Assembly (NCBI GenBank): GCA_029247985.1
Contig: JAQWKF010000075.1
Coordinates: 1 to 43,759, forward strand
DNA length: 43,759 nucleotides
Direction: 5' to 3'
Source: Flavobacteriaceae bacterium
Lineage (GTDB): Bacteria > Bacteroidota > Bacteroidia > Flavobacteriales > Flavobacteriaceae
Under the pieces are notes generated by a model. It saw only the letters and a list, made by a program, of their open reading frames with translations, was not told where the DNA came from and made no database searches. The first letter of the stretch is position 1, and each line of letters begins with the position of its first letter. The translations under genes and the position numbers were made by a program. Below are positions 22,557-30,843 of the stretch, piece after piece.

Positions 22557-23837
22557 ATGGCCATTGATTTACTCCTAGGCTTACAGTGGGGCGACGAGGG
22601 AAAAGGTAAAATTGTTGATGTACTTACAAAAAAGTACGACATCATTGCTCGATTCCAAGGCGGACCCAATGCAGGCCACACCCTAGAATTTGACGGAATT
22701 AAACACGTATTGCATACCATACCTTCTGGTATATTTCATCCCACTGCTACAAACTTGGTCGGAAACGGCGTGGTGATTGATCCCGTTATTTTTAAGCAAG
22801 AATTAGATAACCTTGCTCCTTTTGATATTGATATCAATACATCGCTATTGGTTTCTAGAAAAGCACATCTAATTCTTCCAACACACCGGCTACTTGACGC
22901 CGCTTCAGAGCTGGCAAAAGGAAAAGCAAAAATTGGATCTACGCTCAAAGGTATCGGCCCCACATATATGGACAAAACAGGTCGTAATGGAATTAGAGTT
23001 GGTGATATTGAATTAGCAAGCTGGAAGACAAGATATCAAGCGCTTCGCGACAAGCATTTGGCTATGGTTGCAAATATGAACGTTAATCTTGAGTATGACA
23101 TGGACTCACTTGATAAGGCGTTTTTTGAAGCGATAGATTTTTTGAAAACCAACATTTCATTTGTTGATAGCGAACAGTTCTTAAGTGTAGCGCAAAAAGA
23201 AGGCAAGCATATTTTAGCTGAAGGCGCACAAGGATCTCTTTTAGATATTGACTTTGGCACGTATCCGTTTGTTACCTCATCCAATACGACTGCCGCTGGC
23301 GCATGTACCGGACTGGGTGTTGCACCTAACAAAATCGGCGAAGTTTACGGCATATTCAAAGCCTATACTACTAGAGTGGGAAGCGGACCTTTTCCAACCG
23401 AGCTATTTGACGAAATTGGAGAAACAATGGGTCGTGTAGGTCATGAATTTGGTGCTACAACAGGGCGTTCGCGTCGTTGTGGCTGGCTAGATTTGGTTGC
23501 CCTCAAATACGCTGTAGAGGTAAATGGGGTTACGCAACTGATGATGATGAAAGGCGATGTGCTCTCTGGATTTGACACACTTAACGTATGTGTCTCGTAT
23601 GATTACAGAGGTCAGAATATTCAGCATCTGCCCTACTCGTTAAATGCAGAAGAGGTTGAGCCACAATACACTTCATTACCTGGTTGGGAGGAAGACTTGA
23701 CCAAAATGCGTAGTGAAGACGAACTCCCAAAAACATTTATGGACTATGTAGCATTTATTGAAGCTTATGTAGAAACGCCCATAAAGATTGTTTCTGTAGG
23801 CCCTGATAGAAATCAAACCATCTTTCGTTCGTCATAA
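22557..23837 (+). CDS. purA: Adenylosuccinate synthetase
   Basis: A 426-residue GTP-dependent enzyme that joins IMP and aspartate in the first step from IMP to AMP. Key signatures: QWGDEGKGKIVD near residues 9-20 (the GTP loop with catalytic Asp), GGPNAGHT with catalytic His, GIGPTYMDKTGRNGIRVGD, AEGAQGSLLDIDFGTYPFVTSS, and TTGRSRRCGWLD near 300-311. Length is standard. It sits between the Fur-family and OstA-like genes, co-directional with short gaps, so it may belong to one transcription unit. Confidence 0.97.
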   Translation: MAIDLLLGLQWGDEGKGKIVDVLTKKYDIIARFQGGPNAGHTLEFDGIKHVLHTIPSGIFHPTATNLVGNGVVIDPVIFKQELDNLAPFDIDINTSLLVSRKAHLILPTHRLLDAASELAKGKAKIGSTLKGIGPTYMDKTGRNGIRVGDIELASWKTRYQALRDKHLAMVANMNVNLEYDMDSLDKAFFEAIDFLKTNISFVDSEQFLSVAQKEGKHILAEGAQGSLLDIDFGTYPFVTSSNTTAAGACTGLGVAPNKIGEVYGIFKAYTTRVGSGPFPTELFDEIGETMGRVGHEFGATTGRSRRCGWLDLVALKYAVEVNGVTQLMMMKGDVLSGFDTLNVCVSYDYRGQNIQHLPYSLNAEEVEPQYTSLPGWEEDLTKMRSEDELPKTFMDYVAFIEAYVETPIKIVSVGPDRNQTIFRSS

Positions 23838-23846
23838 TAAAAAAAC

Positions 23847-25493
23847 ATGAGAGCTTTTCTCTTTTCTTGTTTATTGCTATTGTCCGCTACAGGATTATGG
23901 GCACAGGAAAAAGAAATAGAAATACGCCAAGCGGGCTCATTTCAGCTTGATGAAGAAAACTTTCCAGGAGCTAATATCTTAGAGCGAAGTGCCACCCAGC
24001 AGGTACATCTAGTGCATCAAGGCATGGATGTATGGTCTGATAAGGCGTTTTTTTATAAAAAAGAAAATAGATTTGATGCCTTTGGAAATGTTCGCATCAC
24101 ACAAGGCGATAGCTTGGTGCTTACCAGCAAGACTGTCAATTACAACGGCAAAATAAAACTAGCCGTTGCAAAAGAACAGGTTGTGCTAGATAACAAGGAA
24201 ATGCTGCTTAAAACGGATACGCTCTATTTTGACAGAGCTAAAAATATAGCCTATTACCCTGCTAACGGTACGGTTTATGACAGTTTAACAACAATAAATA
24301 GCAAAAGAGGTACTTATATTTCTGATAGCAAAAAATACAAGTTTGAAAACAAAGTGGTAGTCAACAATCCTGACTTTACATTGACCTCTGCTCGTATGGA
24401 TTTTTACACCGAAACAAAACACGCTTTTTTTTACGGACCTACCACAATTATAGGAACAGATTATGTGGTTCGCTGCCGTGAAGGCTTTTATAACACAGTT
24501 ATGAAAGAGGGATTCTTTAAGAAAAATGCATCTGTAGACTACAACAACCGAAATATCATTGGGGATAGCATCTATTTCAATGATACCAAAAAATATGCAT
24601 CAGCCACCCAAAATATTCGGATAACAGATACTATAAATAATTCCATTATCACAGGGAATTATGGGCAGGTGTTTAAAGAAAAAGACTCGGCTATGGTAAC
24701 ACACCGAGCGGTTGCTATTAATGTAGTTGAACTGGATTCCCTTTACATTCATGCAGATACACTTATAGCAACTGGCCCTCCTGAACAACGAATCATACGT
24801 GGATTTCACGATGTACGCATCTTCAAAGAAGATTTGAGTGGCAAGACAGACTCGATACACTTTAACCAAACTTCTGGGCGTGCAAAGCTCATTAGACGTC
24901 CAATCACTGACCGTGATTTACAATATTTAACTCCACAAGAGATTGCAGATCGCAACCCCATATTATGGTCTGATGAAAGTCAAATGACAGGAGACGAAAT
25001 CCACCTTACCATAGACAACGAAGAAGAAGTGTTAGATTCACTGCTTATCTACAATAACGCTTTTGTCATTGAACAAGACAGTTTAAATGCGGCTAATTTT
25101 AATCAAATCAAAGGGCTTCAACTAAAGGGCAAATTCAAAGGCAAAAGCCTTGAAATAGTAGACGTTATTCAAAATACAGAAATGGTTTATTATATCTATG
25201 ATGATGAAACACTTGAACTGACAGGAATAGATAAAGCCATATGTAGTGCTTTACGCCTAGAATTTGAAGACAGTGGTATTGAAAAAATTACTTTTTTCAC
25301 AAATCCCGACGGGGTCGTTTATCCCCCTGATGACCTCCCTGAAAACACTAGGCAGTTACTTGGTTTTACATGGCGAGAAGATGAGAGAATATACAGCAAG
25401 GAAGATCTGTTTCACGGCATAGACCTCGAACGCTACAACATAAAAGGCAATCAGCCAGAAATAGAAGGAATCCCAATAAAATTAAAAAGATAG
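23847..25493 (+). CDS. OstA-like protein (LptA/LptD N-terminal-like)
   Basis: A 548-residue exported protein. Signal peptide residues 1-19 (LLLLSATGLWAQ). The mature part is a long beta-jellyroll of repeated short strands with aromatic and acid residues (VWSDKAFFYKKENRFDAFGNVRITQGDSL and similar), the pattern of OstA/LptA domains that shuttle lipopolysaccharide through the periplasm. It is much longer than LptA (about 185 residues) and lacks an obvious C-terminal barrel, so it is the extended OstA form found in Bacteroidota. A role in LPS transport is inferred from the fold; partner Lpt genes are not in the window. Confidence 0.82.
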   Translation: MRAFLFSCLLLLSATGLWAQEKEIEIRQAGSFQLDEENFPGANILERSATQQVHLVHQGMDVWSDKAFFYKKENRFDAFGNVRITQGDSLVLTSKTVNYNGKIKLAVAKEQVVLDNKEMLLKTDTLYFDRAKNIAYYPANGTVYDSLTTINSKRGTYISDSKKYKFENKVVVNNPDFTLTSARMDFYTETKHAFFYGPTTIIGTDYVVRCREGFYNTVMKEGFFKKNASVDYNNRNIIGDSIYFNDTKKYASATQNIRITDTINNSIITGNYGQVFKEKDSAMVTHRAVAINVVELDSLYIHADTLIATGPPEQRIIRGFHDVRIFKEDLSGKTDSIHFNQTSGRAKLIRRPITDRDLQYLTPQEIADRNPILWSDESQMTGDEIHLTIDNEEEVLDSLLIYNNAFVIEQDSLNAANFNQIKGLQLKGKFKGKSLEIVDVIQNTEMVYYIYDDETLELTGIDKAICSALRLEFEDSGIEKITFFTNPDGVVYPPDDLPENTRQLLGFTWREDERIYSKEDLFHGIDLERYNIKGNQPEIEGIPIKLKR

Positions 25494-25498
25494 CTGCA

Positions 25499-26689
25499 AT
25501 GGCTTCACTTGCATCGTTATTTAAAGATTTCCAAGCGCAAACAACACCGTACCCAATGGGACTTGAAATTGTTCGTGCAAAGGGATGCTACCTATATGAT
25601 AGCAACAAAAAAAAGTACCTTGATCTGGTGGCTGGCGTATCTGCGTGTAGCTTAGGGCATCGACACCCCACTGTTGTACGTGCTATAAAAAGACAATTAG
25701 GCAAATACCTCCACGTGATGGTCTATGGAGAGTTTATCCAAAAAGAACCTGTCTTACTTGCCAAGTTGCTGGCCGATCACTTGCCGCAACAACTAAACAC
25801 TACCTATTTAACCAATTCGGGAACCGAGGCTATAGAAGGTGCATTAAAATTGGCTAAGCGTGTAACTGGACGTGCTGAAATCATAGCGGCAAGAAAAGCC
25901 TATCATGGAAATACCATGGGGGCCATGAGCGTTATGGGTTACGAATTGCGAAAAAGCGCTTACAGACCACTCATACCAGGAACACGGTTTATCAATTTTA
26001 ACCATCATGAGGATCTTAAAAATATCACAAGTCAAACTGCTGCTGTTATTTTAGAGACCATTCAAGGTGGTGCCGGATTTATTGTACCAGAGAAGGGGTA
26101 TCTGAAAAAAGTTAAAAAACGTTGTGAAGAAGTTGGTGCGATGCTTATCCTAGACGAAATTCAACCCGGAATTGGACGCACAGGAAAACTATTTGCCTTT
26201 ATGGATCACGATACAGCACCTGATATATTGGTGATTGGAAAAGGGCTTGGAGGTGGGCTTCCCGTAGGAGCTTTTATCGCAGATCAAAAACATATGGCGC
26301 AGCTAAAACAAGCGCCATCTCTTGGACACATTACGACTTTTGGAGGAAATCCAGTCATTGCTGCAGCCTGTCGGGCTACTCTAGATACCATTCTCAATAG
26401 TAACTTGATATCAGCGACACTTGAGAAAGAAAAACTGTTTCGAAACTTACTTGTTCACCCTAAAATCAAGACGATTAGGGGCAAGGGACTTATGCTTGCG
26501 CTCATTATGGAAGACGCAAAAACAGCACAAACAGTCGTAAAAAAATGCTTGCAAGAAGGAGTTTTGCTCTTTTTTCTGCTGTTTGAACCCAATGCTGTAC
26601 GAATTTCTCCACCGTTGACTATCTCTGAAAAACAGATTAAAAAAGCCTGTAAAACCATTATCAAAGTGCTCAATCAAACAGAGTGTTGA
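25499..26689 (+). CDS. Class III PLP aminotransferase, aspartate aminotransferase family
   Basis: A 396-residue fold-type I PLP enzyme: SLGHRHPTVV near 51-60, TNSGTEAIEGALKLAK at 105-120, AYHGNTMGAMS at 134-144, LDEIQPGIGRTG at 218-229 and PLP lysine Lys248 in VIGKGLGGGLPVG. It resembles acetylornithine/GABA/ornithine-type aminotransferases but lacks the ornithine-specific motifs of the rocD product in this window. Specificity is uncertain. It begins 5 bases after the OstA-like stop and is co-transcribed with it, a pairing with no clear logic. Confidence 0.85.
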   Translation: MASLASLFKDFQAQTTPYPMGLEIVRAKGCYLYDSNKKKYLDLVAGVSACSLGHRHPTVVRAIKRQLGKYLHVMVYGEFIQKEPVLLAKLLADHLPQQLNTTYLTNSGTEAIEGALKLAKRVTGRAEIIAARKAYHGNTMGAMSVMGYELRKSAYRPLIPGTRFINFNHHEDLKNITSQTAAVILETIQGGAGFIVPEKGYLKKVKKRCEEVGAMLILDEIQPGIGRTGKLFAFMDHDTAPDILVIGKGLGGGLPVGAFIADQKHMAQLKQAPSLGHITTFGGNPVIAAACRATLDTILNSNLISATLEKEKLFRNLLVHPKIKTIRGKGLMLALIMEDAKTAQTVVKKCLQEGVLLFFLLFEPNAVRISPPLTISEKQIKKACKTIIKVLNQTEC

Positions 26690-26767
26690 TTACTTTGTTG
26701 AAAATTGAGTCAACACCTCTACAGTAAGCTGAAATTCAATTTTTAGATTTATAAATTAAATCAAAGT

Positions 26768-28153
26768 ATGGAATTTCCATTTGGTGATTTTTCTGATTTA
26801 CCAATTTCGCGTTTTGAGTCAATGCTCAAAACAAACGAAATTCAATTTTTTGATGCCTCAGAATTTGAAGAGATTGGACAATATTATATTGATGCCGCTA
26901 ACCTGAGTATGGCAAAAAAAGCCATTGAAGTTGGACTCAACCAACACCCTGACGCAACAGAGCTCATTTTACTCCTTATTGAATACTATACCCTAACGAG
27001 TTCCTATGAAGAGGCTCGCATTTTAGTGGATAACCTTATCGCTGTTGAACCCTTCAACCCTTACGCCTTCCAGCATTTGGCGGTAATACAATCCAAGTGC
27101 AATGAACATCAAGAAGCTATCGAATCTCTTAAAAAAGGACTGGCCTATGCAGACAATAAATATGAATTTCATTCGCTTCTTGCAATGGAATACCTCTACT
27201 TAGACGCCTTTTTTATGGCAAAAGAGTATTTCATTAGATGCTTGGAGGAAGAGGTAACAGATAATCATGCCTTGTACAACATCATTTATTGCTTTGAGTC
27301 CTTAAAAGATGCTGACGGTGCTATTGCCTACATGAACGAGTTTTTAAACAGAGACCCCTACAACGAAGTTGCATGGCATCAATTGGGAAGACAGTATTTA
27401 GCCAAGCAAATGTATGAGCAAGCCATCACTGCCTTTGATTTTGCTGTTATTTGTGACGACACCTTTATTGGCGCATACTTAGAATTAGGAAAAGCGTTGG
27501 AACAGCTTGGACGTTATAATGAAGCTATCAATCACTACGAAATTACACTTAGTATTGATGACCCTACGGCTTTTGCACTCCTGCGCATTGGAGAATGTCA
27601 TTTAAAACTCAAAAACGATGAGTTGGGTATTAAGTTTCTTAAAAAAGCCATACACGAAGACCCATTGTTAGATAAAAGCTGGCTGGCACTGTGTGGGCAC
27701 TATATGCGTAACAAATCCTATGCAAAAGTACTGCACTACATCAAGAAAGCTGTTAAAATTGATTCCGGTCATGTGAAGTACTGGCGTTTGTATGCACAAG
27801 CAAATAAGGCATTGGAGTTCTTTGAGGAATCAAATCTCGCATACGAACGTTTGGTAAATCTTGGAAACTATGAACTACAAACTTGGTTAGACTGGGCGAG
27901 TGTCTTGTTGCAATTACAAGACTATAGCAAGGGGATTGAGACCTTACAACAAGGTTTGGATTTTCATCCTGAAAATAGCTCCCTAAACTATATGCTCGCG
28001 GGATTTTATATGATGCAAGCAAAAGCAAATGAAGCTTCCTTTTTTCTTAAAAATGCTTATGCCATCAATCCGAATGAACTGGATGTTTTATATGAAACCT
28101 TCCCAACTTCAAGGGCTTCAGTATTGGTAAAAGACACCTTATCAATTTCATAG
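26768..28153 (+). CDS. Tetratricopeptide repeat protein
   Basis: A 461-residue soluble protein with no signal peptide or membrane segment. It is built of about eleven tandem 34-residue helical pairs with the TPR spacing (for example AWHQLGRQYLAKQMYEQAI, AYLELGKALEQLGRYNEAI and LLRIGECHLKLKNDELGI). TPR arrays bind partner proteins; no enzymatic domain is attached. It may be a scaffold for the membrane proteins encoded just downstream, but this is conjecture. The 78 bases before it contain no clear promoter box. Confidence 0.85.
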   Translation: MEFPFGDFSDLPISRFESMLKTNEIQFFDASEFEEIGQYYIDAANLSMAKKAIEVGLNQHPDATELILLLIEYYTLTSSYEEARILVDNLIAVEPFNPYAFQHLAVIQSKCNEHQEAIESLKKGLAYADNKYEFHSLLAMEYLYLDAFFMAKEYFIRCLEEEVTDNHALYNIIYCFESLKDADGAIAYMNEFLNRDPYNEVAWHQLGRQYLAKQMYEQAITAFDFAVICDDTFIGAYLELGKALEQLGRYNEAINHYEITLSIDDPTAFALLRIGECHLKLKNDELGIKFLKKAIHEDPLLDKSWLALCGHYMRNKSYAKVLHYIKKAVKIDSGHVKYWRLYAQANKALEFFEESNLAYERLVNLGNYELQTWLDWASVLLQLQDYSKGIETLQQGLDFHPENSSLNYMLAGFYMMQAKANEASFFLKNAYAINPNELDVLYETFPTSRASVLVKDTLSIS

Positions 28154-28202
28154 TACGCTTTACGCTTGATTGCGTAATTTTACATTCCAACACATCAGCC
28201 TA

Positions 28203-29144
28203 ATGAAGCAATCCGTGAAAGAACATATTGTCATCTATCTCAAAGGCTTAGCTATGGGCGCAGCTGATGTGGTTCCAGGAGTTTCTGGAGGTACCATTGC
28301 GCTCATCACACATATCTATGAAAGACTCATTAAAGCTATAGACAAGGTTTCAATTACATTACTCTTGCAGTTGTTTGGTCGTGATAGAAAAGCGGCTTGG
28401 CAATCTCTTGATGGTCCATTTATATTGGCGTTAACACTAGGAATTGGCACAGGTATGCTATTAGTAAGCAGTGGCATTTCATGGCTGCTAACGGCATACC
28501 CTATCCCATTATGGGCCTTTTTCTTTGGACTGATACTAGCAAGTGCCTTTGTTTTAAAAAACAGTGTTTCTAGATGGAATATTTCCGCTTTCACAGCTAT
28601 GATATTAGGTTTTCTTGTTGCTTTGGGAATAGGATTAATTACGCCCAGCTCAGGTTCAGATAGCTTACTATATCTCTTTTTCTGCGGTATGCTTGTGGTT
28701 ATTGCCATGATACTCCCCGGAATTTCTGGTGCGTTTATTCTCATCTTACTCGGTGCGTACGAAACTGCCTTGAACACATTAGATAAAATAAAGGCCTTTG
28801 AAATTGAGGGATTGATTGTTTTCTTGGTAATGGCTGCAGGGGGATTGATAGGGCTAAAAGTTTTTGCAAAGGTTTTACGGTGGCTTTTTGCTCAACACAA
28901 AAATATCATTTTGGCAACGATGACAGGCTTTTTAATGGGCTCATTGTACAAAGTATGGCCGTGGAAAAAAATCTCAGCATACTACACCAATAGCAAAGGA
29001 ATTGAAGAACCGCTAACGACAAAAGTTACGCTGCCAGAATTCTCCAACCCCGATGCACAGGTGTTACTGGCTTCAATAGCATTTATAGCGGCATTATGTT
29101 TGTTGTATTTTTTAGAAAAATTTAGCAGAAAAAACCATGTCTAA
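28203..29144 (+). CDS. DUF368 membrane protein, PopT-type polyprenyl-phosphate transporter
   Basis: From ATG 28203 the protein has 313 residues and about eight or nine hydrophobic segments. The signature KGLAMGAADVVPGVSGGTIA is near the N-terminus and a matching LPGISGAFILILLGAYE half-signature in the second half, giving an internal pseudo-repeat. DUF368 proteins (PopT) were shown in other bacteria to recycle undecaprenyl phosphate to the cytoplasmic face for peptidoglycan and glycan synthesis. A TTG at 28170 would add 11 residues and is less likely. It overlaps the next DUF368 gene by 8 bases. Confidence 0.85.
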   Translation: MKQSVKEHIVIYLKGLAMGAADVVPGVSGGTIALITHIYERLIKAIDKVSITLLLQLFGRDRKAAWQSLDGPFILALTLGIGTGMLLVSSGISWLLTAYPIPLWAFFFGLILASAFVLKNSVSRWNISAFTAMILGFLVALGIGLITPSSGSDSLLYLFFCGMLVVIAMILPGISGAFILILLGAYETALNTLDKIKAFEIEGLIVFLVMAAGGLIGLKVFAKVLRWLFAQHKNIILATMTGFLMGSLYKVWPWKKISAYYTNSKGIEEPLTTKVTLPEFSNPDAQVLLASIAFIAALCLLYFLEKFSRKNHV

Positions 29145-30063
29145 GCGATCAGTATCAGATTATAGCTTATTAATCCTCAAAGGGATTGCTATGGGTATTG
29201 CTAATAAAATTCCAGGGGTTTCTGGAGGTATAGTTGCAGTCGTGACAGGTTTTTATGAAGAGCTTATTTTTTCCTTTCAACGCCTAAATTTCAAAGCCAT
29301 ATCGCTGCTTTTTAGAGGTCGCTTTAGAACTTTTTGGCAATACATTAATGGCACGTTTTTAATAGCCTTGTTTGTTGGGGTTATACTGAGTTACTTCACC
29401 CTTTCGCTAATGCTGGACGCTGCCTTAAATTCCTATCCACTAAACGTGTGGGCATTATTCTTTGGTTTGGTTTTGGCATCTGCACTAATCTTGTATCGAG
29501 ATTTCAGCAATTGGCGTAAAAGAAATTTGTTGCTTAGCCTTGTCGGACTAGCTGTTGGTATTGGTTTAAGTGTGTTGTCGCCATCAGAAGAAAATACCAA
29601 CCTATTATACATTTTTTTGTGCGGTTATTTGAGCATCATAGGGATGACTTTACCCGGCTTATCGGGATCGTTTTTACTCATTCTAATGGGCAATTATTCA
29701 CTACTACTGGTAGACAGTGTAAATGCTTTGGGTAGATATATCATAAGTCCGTTTAGCAGCATTGAGCTACTCCCGCAAGACGAGACGTATGCCCTTATGT
29801 TTGCCGTATTCCTACTAGGTTCATTGGTTGGTATCAGCAGCTTGTCAGCCCTTATTCACAAAATCCAACAACGTGCCAAAGACGAACTCCAAGCCGTATT
29901 GATTGGATTTGTTTTTGGATCGCTGTTTATTCTTTGGCCTCCAAATAGAATTGCTAATTTTGCAGAAGTAAATAACATATCCGACAGCATCTGGGCCATT
30001 TTGTGGTGTGGTGTTGGCTTACTTGTTGTTTTTGCACTAGATTATTATGAGCGAAAAAAATAA
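29137..30063 (+). CDS. Second DUF368 membrane protein, PopT-type
   Basis: A 308-residue paralogue of the preceding gene with the same layout: KGIAMGIANKIPGVSGGIVAV near residue 15 and LPGLSGSFLLILMGNY in the second half. It differs in having AN-K-IPG where the first copy has AD-V-VPG, so the conserved Asp is replaced by Asn. Two tandem copies with overlapping frames suggest duplication and perhaps a heteromer or specialised substrates. The 3' end overlaps aroE by 17 bases if aroE starts at 30047. Confidence 0.85.
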   Translation: MSKRSVSDYSLLILKGIAMGIANKIPGVSGGIVAVVTGFYEELIFSFQRLNFKAISLLFRGRFRTFWQYINGTFLIALFVGVILSYFTLSLMLDAALNSYPLNVWALFFGLVLASALILYRDFSNWRKRNLLLSLVGLAVGIGLSVLSPSEENTNLLYIFLCGYLSIIGMTLPGLSGSFLLILMGNYSLLLVDSVNALGRYIISPFSSIELLPQDETYALMFAVFLLGSLVGISSLSALIHKIQQRAKDELQAVLIGFVFGSLFILWPPNRIANFAEVNNISDSIWAILWCGVGLLVVFALDYYERKK

Positions 30064-30793
30064 AATGCTTTTTGGACTTTTAGGTAAGGATGTAGACTAT
30101 TCCTTTTCTAGAGCATACTTTGCAGAGAAGTTTAAAAAAGAGGGGCTTGATCACTGCTCGTATCAGAATTTTGATTTAGCCGATTTAACTGATTTTAAGG
30201 CGGTTTTACAAACGCCTCAACTCAAAGGGATGAATGTTACCATTCCATACAAACAAGAGGTGATGCCCTTTCTTGATAATCTTGATGAAGTTTCAAAAGC
30301 TATTGGTGCAGTGAACACCATTGTGTTTAATAAAGACGGAACGACGACAGGACATAACACCGATTATATTGGTTTTCAAAAGAGTATTGCTCCTATGATT
30401 ACTGATGAAGTTAAGGCTGCGTTAGTGCTTGGTACAGGTGGTGCATCTAAGGCGGTGGTATATGCATTAAACAAAATGGGAATCAAAACCCAATATGTTT
30501 CAAGAAAGAAACACACCAATAATCTGACCTATGATGAAATAACTGAAGCAATATTAAATGATCACAAACTAATTGTGAATTGCACGCCTTTGGGAACTCA
30601 TCCCAACATATTTCAAAGACCAAATCTCAACTACGACCAACTGACAAACACGCATATTTTGTTCGATTTAATTTACAACCCCTCAGAAACAGCCTTTATG
30701 AGAGCAGGTAAAAAGGCGGGAGCTAAGGTTGGGAATGGCGAAAATATGTTAGTAGCACAAGCTGAAGCCTCTTGGCATTTGTGGAATATGTGA
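30047..30793 (+). CDS. aroE: Shikimate dehydrogenase
   Basis: A 248-residue NADPH-dependent enzyme of the chorismate pathway. Shikimate-binding SFS at residues 19-21, NVTIPYK with catalytic Lys69, HNTDYIGF with Asp106, a nucleotide-binding VLGTGGASKAVVYAL loop and a C-terminal QAEASW with the conserved Gln. It is slightly short for the family (about 270). The start at 30047 overlaps the DUF368 gene by 17 bases; ATG at 30065, one base after that gene's stop, is an alternative that keeps all motifs. Both are plausible. Confidence 0.92.
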   Translation: MSEKNKMLFGLLGKDVDYSFSRAYFAEKFKKEGLDHCSYQNFDLADLTDFKAVLQTPQLKGMNVTIPYKQEVMPFLDNLDEVSKAIGAVNTIVFNKDGTTTGHNTDYIGFQKSIAPMITDEVKAALVLGTGGASKAVVYALNKMGIKTQYVSRKKHTNNLTYDEITEAILNDHKLIVNCTPLGTHPNIFQRPNLNYDQLTNTHILFDLIYNPSETAFMRAGKKAGAKVGNGENMLVAQAEASWHLWNM

Positions 30794-30798
30794 TTTTT

Positions 30799-30829
30799 TT
30801 TGAGTGGTATACTATAAATTGTATATTCG
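30799..30829 (+). promoter_or_regulatory. Promoter of the DUF349 gene
   Basis: TTTG (30799-30802), 19 bases, then TATATTCG (30822-30829; 7 of 8 to TAnnTTTG). The spacing is exactly the Bacteroidota consensus. The ATG is 14 bases downstream at 30844. Confidence 0.65.
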
Positions 30830-30843
30830 AATTGATTTAAATC

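Noticed and set aside
26683..26716. GTGTTGA / TCAACAC inverted repeat after the class III aminotransferase gene
   Set aside because: A 7-bp AT-rich stem with a 20-base loop and no T run is not a convincing terminator, and it begins within the coding end.
28316..28777. 153-codon open frame antisense to the first DUF368 gene
   Set aside because: Low-complexity Ser/Pro/Ile/Lys product without a recognisable domain; it is a shadow of hydrophobic codon use in the real gene. Similar antisense frames in recQ, purA and spoT regions were dismissed for the same reason.
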